From Symbiodinium natans (lineage: Eukaryota; Sar; Dinophyceae; Suessiales; Symbiodiniaceae): DNA of 64,000 nucleotides. The stretch is from assembly GCA_905221605.1 (NCBI GenBank), contig CAJNDS010002255.1, positions 225,001 through 289,000 on the forward strand. The letters run 5' to 3'. A model generated the notes under the pieces. It was not told the DNA's origin. It ran no database searches and saw only the letters and a program-made list of their open reading frames with translations. Below, in pieces: positions 52,896 to 63,018 of the stretch. The first letter of the stretch is position 1. Each line of letters opens with the position of its first letter. The position numbers and the translations under genes are program-made.

Positions 52896-52959
52896 GCTTT
52901 CAATTACATAATACGGAGTCTTACATGGGCTCTACACCTTCCCAAACCTCCAGCCCCAA

Positions 52960-53235
52960 CCCTAAACCCTAAACCCTACACCCTACACCCTAAACCCTAA
53001 CCCCCAAACCCTGGACCCTGAACCCCCTAAACCCTTTTTGCCTAAACCCTGAACACTAAACCCGAAACCCCAAACCCTAAACCCTAAGCCCTAACCCTAA
53101 ACCCTAAACCCTAAACCCTAAACCCTAAACCCTAAACCCTAAACCCTAAACCCTAAACCCTAAACCCTAAACCCTAAACCCTAAACCCTAAACCCTAAAC
53201 CCTAAACCCCAACTCAACCGTAAACCCTATACCCT
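52960..53235. repeat. CCCTAAA array
   Basis: Degenerate from 52,960, then about 17 perfect units at 53,095-53,210. Confidence 0.96.
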
Positions 53236-53768
53236 TTGGGGGCGCAGCGCGGGCCTCTCGCAGCATCGGGTGTTGATCTGGTGGGCGAAGTCAGCCCATC
53301 CTCAGGCGCTTAGGGCGTGTAGGGGTGGTTTAGGGTTTAGGGCTCAGGTTTTAGGGTGTAGGGTTTAGGGTTTAGGGCTTAGGGTGTAGGGGTTAGGGTT
53401 TAGGGTTTAGGGCTCAGGGTTGAGGCAGCTTGGGTAAGATTGAAAATTGTCGTATGCCCTCATGTTCAGATCTACGCGCTTAGACCCTGAGCCCTGAACC
53501 CAAAACCACCGAACCCCCAACCTTGAACCCCAAGCCCTCCAAACAACTGTTAACCCTCAATCGGCGAGTCCGATCAATCGAGGGACAAAGCCCTAGACCA
53601 CATTGGCCCTCCGACCCCAACCAGTGAATCCAAGCGGGTTCGGGATGAGCATGTAGAGTGCTTAAGGTTTAGGGCTTCGAGTTTCCAAGGTTTTGTGGGT
53701 TTTTTCCTAGGGTTTTCCAGTGTTTTGGTTACGGTTGCTTGGAGGTCTTTAGGGTTTAGGGTTTCGCT

Positions 53769-53854
53769 ACCGAGCACCCGGCTGTTCTCGTCGACCAACA
53801 ATCGGAGCTCCTCTTTGAGAACTTTAGGTAGCGTTTCGGGCATCAGGATCCTGT
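53769..53854 (-). CDS. candidate internal exon
   Basis: Entered from CTGCAACAG and left at GTAGCG; reads MPETLPKVLKEELRLLVDEN, a charged helix. A further segment near 53,640-53,570 (HWLGSEGQCGLGLCPSIDR) may be its downstream neighbour. Confidence 0.42.
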
Positions 53855-54117
53855 TGCAGGGTTTGGGGTTTTCTAGGATCCGGGTGCTAGGGCATGTGGG
53901 GGAGCTCTAGGGTCTTATTGGGGGCTTGGGGTTTCGCGTTTTGGGATCCTAGCATCGCAGGGTTCGAGGGCTTGAGGGTACTCGAAACCCTAAACCCTAC
54001 GAAGCCCTGAACCCTAATCCCTAAACCCGAAACCGTTGAGGGTTTTAAGGTTTAGGGCTTGTAGGGTAAGCAAAGTACATAGGTCCTGAGCACAGAGCAC
54101 TCGGCCTTAAAGGCTCA

Positions 54118-54226
54118 GGGTTTGCGGTTTAGGGTTTGCGGTTTAGGGTTTAGGGTTTAGGGTTTAGGGTTTAGGGTTTAGGGTTTAGGGTTTAGGGTTT
54201 AGGGTTTAGGGTTTAGGGCTTAGGGT
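54118..54226. repeat. TTTAGGG array
   Basis: About 14 units, directly after the stop codon of the segment at 54,220-54,330. Confidence 0.95.
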
Positions 54227-54330
54227 TTGCTGTGATAGGGCGTAGATGCTGTGAAGGTTAGGTTTCGGAACAAGCTCGAAAGCTTCGTGAGGTGCTGAAG
54301 AGCAGCTTTGGCCCGATTGTGGAGGGCCAT
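54220..54330 (-). CDS. candidate small ORF or terminal exon (36 aa)
   Basis: ATG preceded by TGGTTAG, coding-like MALHNRAKAALQHLTKLSSL, stop TAA formed by the first base of a CCCTAAA run. Could be the last exon of a gene extending above 54,330 (open GGFAALDGVGWEKSG upstream). Confidence 0.38.
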   Translation of the reverse strand: MALHNRAKAALQHLTKLSSLFRNLTFTASTPYHSKP

Positions 54331-54539
54331 CTAACCACTTTTCTCCCACCCCACGCCGTCCAAGGCGGCAAAGCCACCCAAACCTATTCCTTTTAGGGTT
54401 TAGGCCTAAACTCAGACGACAGTCCACTCTTCAAAACTTTCATGTTGGTTGAATCCGAGAGTCAAGGGTGCCAGCAAGGTCTCGAAGGTAAGATAGAGGC
54501 CCCGAAGCGGTCAGGGGGTGGGGCGGGGCACAAAGAGAG

Positions 54540-54662
54540 AGGAGGACGGAACAGGCCGCCCAGGGGGGCGAGGGGGGGCCAGGGCCAGGGGGGCCAACCC
54601 CCCCAAAAAAGGCCAGCGACCCCCAAATTCAGGGGGGGGGGGGGGGGGGGGGGGGGGGGGAG
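54540..54662. repeat. G/C-rich low complexity with G28 tract
   Basis: GGGGCCAGGGCCAGG repeats and a long G run. Nearby TAAGGGACCAGTACTGGTCCC (54,678-54,700) contains a 16-bp palindrome. No gene. Confidence 0.85.
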
Positions 54663-54899
54663 GGTAATTACTTTATTATAAGGGACCAGTACTGGTCCCG
54701 AGGAGAACGTGTTCCTGTACCGGGCCCATCATGGGCGCTACCGACCCCCATGCTTGTGGGAGGCGGGCGAGCGACCTGGGTCGGCTTGTGCCATCGAGGT
54801 CAAAGGGCTTAAGCGCCGCCCCCCAACGTAGGGGGGCGGCCTAGGCCCCTGAGTTTAGGGTTTAAGGCATAGGGTTTAGGGTTTGGGGTTTAGGGCTAC

Positions 54900-55018
54900 A
54901 GCTTGTTTGGATTTCTGGCTCCGGCCCTTCCGCCCAAGACCCCCAGCGAGTCCTCGGGAGGCTGCGGCGCGAGCCGCCACGGATCCCGGGGAGTGTTCTC
55001 GCCCTGGAGGTAGATGCG
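54900..55018 (-). CDS. candidate internal exon
   Basis: 39 codons plus 2 nt between ACATCACACTCAG and GTAGCC; reads YLQGENTPRDPWRLAPQPPE, with third positions nearly all G/C. Family unknown. Confidence 0.48.
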
Positions 55019-55445
55019 CTGAGTGTGATGTGGCCTCAGCAAACCGGGGCACTACTCTCCTTTAAAATTCTTGCTTTTTGTTTTAGGGTTTAGGATTTAG
55101 GGTTTAGGGTTACTCTCTTCAAACCCCCCAACTGCCCGTGAAGAAAGGGGGCTTAGATACCCTGCGATTTATGGTTAAAGGGTAGTTGGGGGGTGCTGGC
55201 TCTCTTCGAGCCTTTGGGGCTTTGCTTCTTTGTCTTGGACTGTGATGACCGTCTCAGCAGCGCACAGATCCCCGACATTCAGCAAGTGCGCCTTGAGCGG
55301 CGGGCGAGTCACCCTGTGCCCCTACCCCTAAACCCTAAACCCTAAAGCCGAAGCCCCAAAACCTAAACCCTAAACCCTAAACTCTAAACCCTAAAGCCTA
55401 AACCCTAAACCCTAAACCCTTAACCCTTAACCCTTAACCCTAAAC

Positions 55446-55540
55446 CCAGCCCCTCGGAAGGAAACCCGCGCCTCGCCTCCTTCAGGTCTGAGCCTCGACG
55501 GTGGCGAACCTTTCGCCACATGCTCGCGACCTCGGACACT
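55446..55540 (-). CDS. candidate internal exon ending at a telomere-type 5' site
   Basis: 31 codons (1+93+1 nt), basic (WRKVRHRRGSDLKEARRG), entered from ATCAAAGAG and left at GTTTAG, which begins a CCCTAAA-strand array. Confidence 0.42.
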
Positions 55541-55569
55541 CTCTTTGATAGGGGGAAGGGGGGGAGAAG

Positions 55570-55775
55570 AATAATGATCACAATAATAATAATTATTATC
55601 ATAATCATAATAATAATCATCATCATAATAACAATAATAATGACAATAATAATGATGCTAAGAATAAGAATCATCATAATAGCAACAATAATCATGCTGA
55701 TAAGAATAAGAAGAAGAAGAAGAAGACGAAGAATAAGAATAAGAATAGCAATAACAACAATAATAATAGTCTGTT
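55570..55775. repeat. (AAT)n / (AATAAG)n microsatellite
   Basis: A/T-rich trinucleotide repeats; the long Ile-rich ORFs are repeat translations. Confidence 0.96.
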
Positions 55776-56239
55776 TCGTGTACCGCATGACCTGAGCCAT
55801 AAACCCGCTCTGGGATGTCTGGGGGCCGCGCGTAGCCCAGGAACCATCTCCTGGGGCTCCGCTACTCGGCTCAAGAGGAACTGGAGCTTGGGCACACTAT
55901 GTTGTTTTGGAATTTTTTCGTACTTACACACTACAAAGTGTTTCAACATGTTGCGACATGTACGTGATTAAAGTTTTCTGTGACTCAACCATTGTTTTGC
56001 ACTCTAGTCAAAAGTTGAGGCTCACACGGACGTGATTCGCCCACAGTGCGGCTGCGCAGACTGTTCACAGCGTCGATGTTCTGCAGCAAGATGAGTAGTC
56101 TAGGGGCTTTAATAATTACAATAGGGTTTGGGGGGGGTGTTCTAGTCCAATAATAAAGGACCATAAGGTTCCAGGGTACTGACGATGCACTTGGATCGAT
56201 TGAGGTGTCGGCCGTGTGGACAGCGCCACCGGTACCATG

Positions 56240-57997
56240 TCCAATGTCAAGATCTGCGAGGGGGTGCCTCCACAAGGTTGACATAGGCGTGCCGCCTGCA
56301 CCATGGGCCGTCAGCAACCTGCTCGCGGGCCTTCCCCGCAAGGACTCGAAGAGCAGCATGGCTTCGTCGTTCATTCCTCACCGAAAAAGGCCGATATTTT
56401 TCAATTAGACAAAAGAAAGCACAAAGGGCTCAGCTTCGGACCTACGAATTGCCGGCCGGTGTGGCGCTGCTTCTGCAGCCACTGCAAGCGCCGGCGTGTC
56501 TGGACCCGCTTTGCGGAGACCAGGAGGCCGAAGCTCACCGCCATCACCAGGATCAGCATCACGACGCCCCAAACCTCGGCAGTCAACCGCCCAATCAGGG
56601 TTTATTTAGGGTTTAGGGTTTCGGGTTTAGGGTTCCCAAACATCCAACGCAAGAGCCCCGGTGAGGAGATGTAAGGCACCAGCGCCTCCAAAGAAGGCGA
56701 AGTAGTAGCTCCAGGGATCATCACCTCTCGGCATGTCTCAGCGGTCCCCGTGCCCGCGCGGATCGCGCGGACGGCGCGTGCCCCCCGGTTCTCTGAGCCA
56801 CCAGCAGTCTGGGTTCACCTCCACTGGCGGGAAGCCCGATGGGCAGGCGTAGGGACACGACTCCTGAGCTCTCAGGGGCTTCCGCAAGCAGGGAAGCTCG
56901 CAGGCCAACCCAGGCAAGGTTCGTTGAGCCAGCCCGTGGCCGTGTAGTAGCCCCCGGTGGGCTTGTTCTTGCATGGCAGGCATATGCGATACCTGAGCGC
57001 TCATCCAACCAGGAGAACGTGAGGGGAGAAGGGTGCCTCTAAGTGCCGAGCTTGGACGTGAGGTTCTCTGGCGACTGCGGCCTCAGAAGCGTCCCTAGCT
57101 TCTCAGGGTCCCAAGGCGTTGACGAAAATCGTCGTGAAAGAGAAGTGCCCTAACCCCTAAATCCTAAACCCTAAACCTTAAACCCTAAACTCCTTAACCC
57201 TAAAACCCGAAACTCCTTAACCCTTAAAATCCTAAGGCCTGGGTGCCCTGCGGGTTGTATGTGCCTGCCGCACACTCCGCGCAGTAGATGCCAGCGTGAC
57301 CGGGTCGACAAACCTGCTTCCGACCCACTAAATTAGCTAACTTTACACCGCCCCACGTCATCATCTTACACATATATATATATATATATATGTATGTACG
57401 TATACTATACGTACACTCAAGAATACGATCATCCGAGACAACCCCCCAATAGAAGGGTACCCATGTTCGGAAACGTTTGAAAAGCACCTGGATATGAAGT
57501 AGGGTATATATTTCCTGTACCCCCAAAAGGACACCAACCTTATATACACTCACCAATAACAGAAATATAAACCCTGTGTCATATGGAGTCTACCTGAAGG
57601 CCGTCTGGGAGGCCGACCCCCAGCTGAAGGAGCTCCTCGGCCGGATGCAGATCGCTGAACTCAAACCGCGACATCGCGTGCATCCCCTGTACCCTACCGT
57701 ATCTCAGCTTAGAGTCATTCCTGGAACCCCGACATATGGGAAATTCTCAAAATCACAATCCCTTTTTGGGGAGTCCTTTGTAAAAAACACATAAGGGCCC
57801 CCCCAAAAAGGGATCCGAACCCCAAAGAAGGATCGGAAATCAGAGGAACGACCCGCGTATCCCCATTCAAAACCTCTCGCCGAGGCTCGCCGACGCAACC
57901 TCTCTGGCCCATCTGGCGCCCGCAGTACGGGGAGGGATCGCCCATGCCTCCCTGGACATCCAGGCTCCCCGTGAAGGCGGCCCAGGCCTCTCCCAAG
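56240..57997 (-). CDS. Cys-rich membrane protein, multi-exon
   Basis: Minus-strand exons include 57,997-57,900 (SLDVQGGMGDPSPYCGRQMG), about 57,695-57,593, 57,313-57,239 (CRPGHAGIYCAECAAGTY), a segment near 57,000-56,930 (CLPCKNKPTGGYYTATGW), one near 56,880-56,780 (SCPYACPSGFPPVEVNPDCW), then about 56,720-56,642 (YYFAFFGGAGALHLLTGAL) joined to 56,574-56,446 (VVMLILVMAVSFGLLVSAKR, then a basic Arg/Gln-rich stretch). The CxxC...GxY pattern matches the extracellular Cys-rich repeats of ephrin-receptor-like/GCC2-GCC3 proteins, which are common in alveolates. Two hydrophobic segments and a basic cytoplasmic start follow, so it is probably a surface receptor or adhesion protein. The 57,313 exon ends at a GC site (GCCTTAGG). 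Junctions around 56.8-57.0 kb are unresolved, and the part below 56,440 is uncertain. Confidence 0.55.
56575..56641 (-). other. 67-nt intron of telomere-type repeats with GTTTGGG at both ends
   Basis: GTTTGGG starts the intron (56,641-56,635) and also starts the next exon (56,574-56,568). The interior is CCCTAAA-type repeats in sense orientation. The junction is phase 0 (Asp|Val). Confidence 0.55.
57375..57420. repeat. (TA)n tract
   Basis: TATATATATATATG followed by GTACGTATAC, in an intron. Confidence 0.85.
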
Positions 57998-58014
57998 CTT
58001 TGGGGAGGGGAGGG

Positions 58015-58335
58015 ACGTTTAGGGTTTAAGGTTTAGGGTTTAGGGCTAGGGTTTAGGGTGGGATCAAAATATATCAACATACTTTAGGGGCCCCCTTTTA
58101 AGGGGTCTCAGACTCTAGTGAGGTCCCCCGAATCGGCCTCGGATGCATTTGGGCCTGCGCTGCCGATGCCTCCCCCACCACCGCCGCCTCCTTGGCCAAG
58201 GCAATTATTCATCTAGGGGTTAGGGTTTCGGGTTCAGGGTTCAGGGTTCAGGGTTTAGGATTCAGGGTTTAGGGTTTAGGGTTTAGGGTTTAGGATTCAG
58301 GGTTTAGGGTTTAGGAAATGGGTTTAGGGCAGTTT
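58015..58335. other. telomere-type variants with one exon-like segment
   Basis: TTTAGGG variants at 58,018-58,060 and 58,215-58,335. Between them 58,205-58,135 is open and Gly/Ala-rich on the minus strand in two frames. Confidence 0.45.
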
Positions 58336-58339
58336 AGGG

Positions 58340-58722
58340 TTAGAGCACGTTCAGCACGATTTCGAGGTCTGGGCCCACGCAGCCACCTCCCCTGCCACCA
58401 GCCGCCTGAAGCTTAGGGTTTAGGGTTTAGGGTTTAGGGTTTAGGGTTTAGGGTTTAGGGTTTAGGGTTTAGGGTTTAGGGTTTAGGGTTTAGGGTTTAG
58501 GGTTTAGGGTGCATCAGGTGCGCAACACTCGCAGCTCCGCCTTGATCATGCCGCTGCCATTGATGATGGTGGCATTGATGATCACCTCATATGAGCATAC
58601 CCGAACCCTAAACCCTAAACCCTAAAACCTACACCCTAAACCCACTCTGAACAGCCGTGCTGAGTACAACTCGAGGACCCAGCAGGCTAATCCGGCCAAG
58701 GCCGAAGACCCAGCATGACCTC
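58340..58722 (-). CDS. last three exons of an unknown gene around a telomere-type array
   Basis: Exons 58,722-58,642 (GSSALAGLACWVLELYSARL), 58,585-58,529 (VIINATIINGSGMIKAELR) and 58,405-58,340 (GGCVGPDLEIVLNVL, TAA). The last intron (58,528-58,406, 123 nt) contains 14 perfect telomere-type units. The 5' site before the middle exon is either GTGGGT or GTTTAG; phase favours GTGGGT. A hydrophobic segment in the first exon suggests a membrane or signal segment. Family unknown. Confidence 0.45.
58412..58509. repeat. TTTAGGG array (14 units) inside an intron
   Basis: Perfect repeats. The flanking exons are coding-like on the minus strand. Confidence 0.97.
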
Positions 58723-58842
58723 CTGATGTCTCTGAATCGTCGTCCTACCTTGTCCTGAAATATTGATTGCAACCAAAGAAACACGACATATAACAAAAAG
58801 CCTATAAATCAATAAGTAACGATGCTGACAGATCCTTCATCC

Positions 58843-58896
58843 CTAAACCCTAAACCCTAAACCCTAAACCCTAAACCCTAAACCCTAAACCCTAAA
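58843..58896. repeat. CCCTAAA array
   Basis: Seven to eight perfect units just downstream (minus sense) of the exon at 58,907-58,993. Confidence 0.96.
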
Positions 58897-58906
58897 GCCC
58901 AAGTAC

Positions 58907-58993
58907 CCGGCCTCGACCCTCCGAGGTCCCCACAGTGCCGCCGGCGCCGCCGCCGGAGCCCTCGCGGCTTCCGTCCGCCCATGAGGAAGCATC
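58907..58993 (-). CDS. candidate internal exon, Gly-rich
   Basis: 29 codons in phase 0 between CTTCTTGCAG and GTACTT; reads ASSWADGSREGSGGGAGG. It may belong with the 58.3-58.7 kb exons. A segment at about 59,213-59,155 (MPSNSTSVSASGEAPW) is a further candidate. Confidence 0.42.
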
Positions 58994-59009
58994 CTGCAAG
59001 AAGGATATC

Positions 59010-59330
59010 AGGGTTTCGGGTTCAGGGTTTAGGGTTTGGGGTTTGGGGTTTAGGGTTTAGGGTTTAGGGTTTGGGGTTTAGGGTTTGGGGTTTAGGATTA
59101 GGGTTCAGGTTTAGGCTTCTTCGGGCTTCCGGGTTTAGTACGTTTAGGGGTGGAGGGTGCCAGGGTGCCTCCCCGCTGGCAGAGACGCTGGTGCTGTTGG
59201 ATGGCATCTCCAGGACCTTAGGGGGTTTAGGGTTTAGGGTTTAGGGTGTAGGGTTTCGGGTTTAGGGTTTCGGGTTTAGGGTTTAGGGTTTAGGGTTTAG
59301 TGTTTAGGGTTTAGTGTTTAGGGTTTAGGC
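59010..59330. repeat. degenerate TTTAGGG tracts
   Basis: 59,010-59,140 and 59,218-59,330, with TTTGGGG, TTTCGGG and TTTAGTG variants. Confidence 0.93.
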
Positions 59331-59640
59331 ACAACACACAACCTATTGCCAGAATTCTCAGTATGATCGTTACCATGGTTGCGTTTCACAAGATCATGAC
59401 CATGAGCTTTCTCATAGCCATGGTCAGTAACATGACAGTTGACATCCTTGTTATTGCCATACTATCTGTGTTTCACAGCACGAGACACAAAATTGCATGA
59501 ACAGCAAGCAAGGGCGTATGATCGATGCAGGCAGGTTTGCTTACTGCGGCCGAGAGCGACTTTTGCTATGAAGAGCGCTATCATCGCTAGGGGTATGTAA
59601 TCCGGAATGGGGGGTGCTGTCAGCTAGCATTCCGACGCAG
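59331..59640. other. unique sequence, no gene seen
   Basis: Contains paired CATGACCATG and CATAGCCATGGTCAGTAACATG motifs, but no open coding frame. Confidence 0.5.
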
Positions 59641-59642
59641 CA

Positions 59643-59677
<35 letters not shown>

Positions 59678-59690
59678 CAGCGGCAGGGAT
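59640..59690. repeat. (CAG)n
   Basis: About 13 CAG units with one TAG and one CGG interruption. Confidence 0.95.
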
Positions 59691-59860
59691 TATGGACAGC
59701 GCTCGAATGTGGCCCATTCGCTCAGACTCAACCCGTGTCGCATGCTCATGACGCCAACCATAAACCCTAAAGCCCTTGAGCCCTGAACCCGAAACCCAAA
59801 ACCCTGAAGCCCTTGAACCTGAACCCCCGCAAACCCGAACCCCAAACCCGAAACCGCGCC

Positions 59861-59925
59861 GTGATGAAGCCGAGGCGCAGAAGCCCGGATCCAGACAAGG
59901 CCGCCCCCGGCCCCTGCCGTGTCCC
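59861..59925 (-). CDS. candidate internal exon
   Basis: Open GC3-rich segment GPGAALSGSGLLRLGFITA ending at GTTTCG. Weak on its own. Confidence 0.3.
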
Positions 59926-59967
59926 CGCCGCCACCTCGGAACAGGTGTCTAGACGAGTCTTTTCGCG

Positions 59968-60096
59968 GTTTAGGGTTTAGGGTTTAGGGTTTAGGGTTTA
60001 GGGTTTAGGGTTTAGGGTTTAGGGTTTAGGGTTTAGGGTTTAGGGTTTAGGGTTTAGGGTTTAGGGTTTAGGGTTTAGGGTTTAGGGTTTAGGGTT
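59968..60096. repeat. TTTAGGG array (18 units)
   Basis: One of the longest perfect runs in the window. Confidence 0.98.
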
Positions 60097-60259
60097 ACTG
60101 TTATGATGGATATGACGCGACAATGGAGGCAGGGCAACTTCCGAGTCTGGTCTTCCACATGGGAGGTGGAACTTTTGCTTTTTCTTGGGGGTGGGGTGTG
60201 GGGGGCCTTGTAAATGGGGACTCGAATATGAAAGCTGCGAGAATAAGGGGCTCAAGTAT

Positions 60260-60350
60260 AGACAACCCCTCCCCCCTCCTGCATGAACTTTCCAGGTTCG
60301 CCCGGGGACCTGCCAGCCCGTTCAGGAATGCCCTTCACGCTGCTCAGATG
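60260..60350 (-). CDS. candidate exon
   Basis: Open segment GIPERAGRSPGEPGKFMQEG on the minus strand with coding codon bias. Boundaries not fixed. Confidence 0.3.
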
Positions 60351-60544
60351 GTCTGATAGCACCGGCTGCTGTTGATCGGTTCGTCGATTCAAAATGATTT
60401 TAACATTACGCCCCATACTTGGAACCCTATGAAGACGCCAATCGCGGCTCCCAAAGAATGCTAGACCCGAATGAACCTACTTGACTTAGGACAGACGAAC
60501 CCTAAACCCTAAGCCCTAAGCCCTAAGACCTAAACTCTAAACCC

Positions 60545-60625
60545 CAAGCAAGGCGGAGCCCTTTTGGAGACCCCACCGCTGGCCGACCAGGTAGGCAGTC
60601 GCGACGGCGTCGCGCTGCGGGCCTT
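60545..60625 (-). CDS. candidate exon ending at a telomere-type 5' site
   Basis: Segment RDAVATAYLVGQRWGLQKGS entered from GAAACAAG and left at GTTTAG beside a CCCTAAA-strand variant tract. Confidence 0.38.
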
Positions 60626-60931
60626 GTTTCGGGGCTGAGGGTTTAGGGTTTAGGGTTTAAGGTTTAGGGTGTGTATCCGTGCACGCGTGTGGGGAGTGCG
60701 CCTTTCCTTTCGATTAAGGGGCACTCCCTATCGCGTGCTTTGCACAGCATAGTAGCCCCACCCCCCACCCGATCTATTCTGTTTATGGGGGCTTAATTCG
60801 CAAGGCGGCTTTCTTGACTTGTTTGGGAGGTGTCCAAAATCTCCGAAGCCAGCAGAGGCCGCTGCTTGAGAAAGAGCAGAGCTAGGGGCCCCTTATGGGG
60901 AAAATCTTCGGCTCTCTGTTGAAGACTCATT

Positions 60932-61617
60932 ATGGAAGGCAAGTTGCAAGCAGTTGTCAGGCCCTGGGATCCCAAAAGTTCCTACGTCCCCAGAACCAGG
61001 GAGATCCCAGAATTAGTAGGAGCTTGCAGCTGCAATGAGACACTCGGGTCTCATCACAAGCACGTCCAAAGCATCAAGAACCAGTACAGACAACATGAGC
61101 CAAAGGAGGCAGTTCAAAAGGCATCGATACCCGCGGCGACGGCCAACTTCCACTTCAACGTCGGGTTGAAAACACTTAGCAGACATGCCTTCTGCGTCGT
61201 GCCTTCCGGGGCGAGCTTGCAACGCGCAAGGATTTCCGATCAAGTTCGGGAGACGCCCTTGTCAGCACGAGGCAAAGGCCGGCAACACTCCATGGACAAG
61301 GTCAGATCCGATCGATAAGCCCTGTAAGTGGGATCCACAGGTGTCACATGTACAATGAATGGCCGAATGGAGAAGACAAGCCAAGAATGATTCAAGAAAT
61401 CAAAGGCGGCAAAAGCATCGTGGAAGAACAGGGAACTGTAAAAAAGTCCCCACGAAGCAGCGCTCTTCGAGCGAAAGAGGAAATCGACACGAGGTCAACA
61501 ACTCAAAAAGGTGTCAAGGAAGTTCCGGAGGAATCCGGTCACCAGCGCGCCCTTAGGCAGGTCAGGCAACGAACAATCATTCCAGTGGGGACGGGGGGGG
61601 TCTGGATTTATGATTAA
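60932..61617. other. two adjacent open frames, strand undecided
   Basis: On the plus strand, frames at 60,932-61,318 (128 codons) and 61,348-61,617 (89 codons, Lys/Glu-rich, EDKPRMIQEIKGGKSIVEEQ) both have fair codon bias. On the minus strand 61,215-61,110 reads PEGTTQKACLLSVFNPTLKW. If the plus reading is right, this is the only clear plus-strand gene in the window. I cannot choose. Confidence 0.35.
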
Positions 61618-61664
61618 AAATTAAAGGAGCCCTGTCCGCACCTATGTATCGGTCAGAGCTGCTC

Positions 61665-62050
61665 TCGCCAGTTTAGGGTTTTGGGGCTTAGGGTTTAGGA
61701 TTTATTTAGGGTTATAGGGTGTTGAGGTTGGGGGATGGCAGGCTTTCAAAAGTTGAAAAATCATGGCATTTCCGGAATTCGGCCATAGGGAGGCTGGAGA
61801 AGCAATGCCAGCGTAAACTTAATAATAGCAAATTTAAACATGCCTGCAAGCCGTGGCCACCACAGTACAGCGAGAATTCTGGGAAAAATGCTGAGACACC
61901 TGCCACTTCGGATGTCCACCAACCATCATACTTCAGGCCTATAACAGCCGTTTGAGAACATGCAGGAGATTGAACATACAGTGTAATGTCGGCATCATAT
62001 CAAGGCACCCATCCTCAAATTCCTCTGCAGCGTCGAAAAGCCTGTGAAGT
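61665..62050. other. no supported gene
   Basis: TTTAGGG variants to 61,730, then unique sequence without coding bias. Confidence 0.45.
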
Positions 62051-62056
62051 GTGAGC

Positions 62057-62215
62057 TCAGCGCCCGCGCGCCTCCGGTCCCAGCACAGCGCGTCCCCGTT
62101 CGGTTTCGCACGCTGTCACCGCCATTGCCACAGTGACCACCGCCGCCACCTCCGCAGCGATCTTCCTGGCCTTGACTTCGAAGTCTTGATGCGCTAACAC
62201 ATACCTTATTCGCAA
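62057..62215 (-). CDS. candidate terminal exon, helical
   Basis: About 50 codons ending TGA, reading LAHQDFEVKARKIAAEVAAV, then TVAMAVTACETERGRAV; strong G/C third positions. Probably a helical C-terminus. The upstream boundary is near GCGAATAAG. Confidence 0.42.
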   Translation of the reverse strand: MRIRYVLAHQDFEVKARKIAAEVAAVVTVAMAVTACETERGRAVLGPEARGR

Positions 62216-62449
62216 GGGAAGCCTACTATTTGGGGTCTCGGAAAGCCCCCCCCCCCCATGCATCGAGCTTCGCGCCCATGCGCTTCGGGCGGGGCACGCT
62301 CTCCTTCGGCAGGCAGGAAGGAAGCGTCACCAGCTTTTGGGGGATGAGCTTCTGGTTTTGGCCTTGCATAGCTAAACTTTAAACCCTAAACCCTAAACTC
62401 TAAACCCCAAGACAATAAACTTCCCTGGTCCCTGGAGCCCCCCGACACC

Positions 62450-62527
62450 TGCGGCGCAGCGCCAGGTCCCTCGCCACGGTTGGGGGCACAGCCCAGGCCG
62501 TTGGCGCTCACCAGACCCCGCACCTTA
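62450..62527 (-). CDS. candidate internal exon
   Basis: Segment LVSANGLGCAPNRGEGPGA between CCCCAGTAAG and CAG|GTGTCG. Confidence 0.38.
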
Positions 62528-62645
62528 CTGGGGTTTCGGGTTTAGGGTTCAGGGGAGGGGGGGTGGTGGAGGTTAGGGCTCCTGGGCTTCTGGGCTTCGG
62601 AGGTTTGGGGTTGGGGTTTGTCTGACGTTTTGGCATCAGGAGGCC

Positions 62646-62715
62646 TATAGATCATGGGAGCACTTGGGGCTCTGATCGGGGCCTTCGAGGTCAAGGCTCT
62701 GTCTGCCGGCGAGGC
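62646..62715 (-). CDS. candidate terminal exon
   Basis: SLAGRQSLDLEGPDQSPKCS then TAG, entered from CCTGCTTGCAG. The plus strand here also opens an ATG frame (MGALGALIGAFEVKALSAG) up to GTAACT, so strand is uncertain. Confidence 0.32.
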
Positions 62716-62939
62716 TCTGCAAGCAGGGAGAATGGTAACTCCAAAGAACTACAAAGGACATGAGTAAGACAAGAGCGTAGGATGGCACCAGCAAACCCTA
62801 AACCGTAAACCCTAAACCCTAAAGAGTATGTTACAAGCACTGTGGTGTCGCGTACTACATCTGCTGCAACATGCCCTGAACCCTGCGCCTGTAACCCTGG
62901 AGGGCAAGCTTCAGAATCCCAAGAGACTGAGCATCGGTG

Positions 62940-63018
62940 TATTTAGGGTTTAGGGTTTAGGGTTTAGGGTTTAGGGTTTAGGGTTTAGGGTTTAGGGTTT
63001 AGGGTTTAGGGTTTAGGT
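62940..63018. repeat. TTTAGGG array
   Basis: Eleven perfect units. Confidence 0.97.

Noticed and set aside
55420-55800. Ile/Leu-rich 126-codon minus ORF resembling a membrane protein
   Set aside because: The hydrophobic part is the AAT/AATAAG microsatellite. Only the segment 55,446-55,540 is kept as an exon candidate.
57576-57794. Plus-strand ORF with a good amphipathic N-terminal segment
   Set aside because: The minus strand over the same DNA has coding bias and ends at CAG|GTAGAC, matching the direction of the adjoining exons.
58529-58585. His-rich reading of the exon in the alternative frame
   Set aside because: It has worse codon bias, and the VIINATIINGSG frame joins its neighbour in phase 0.
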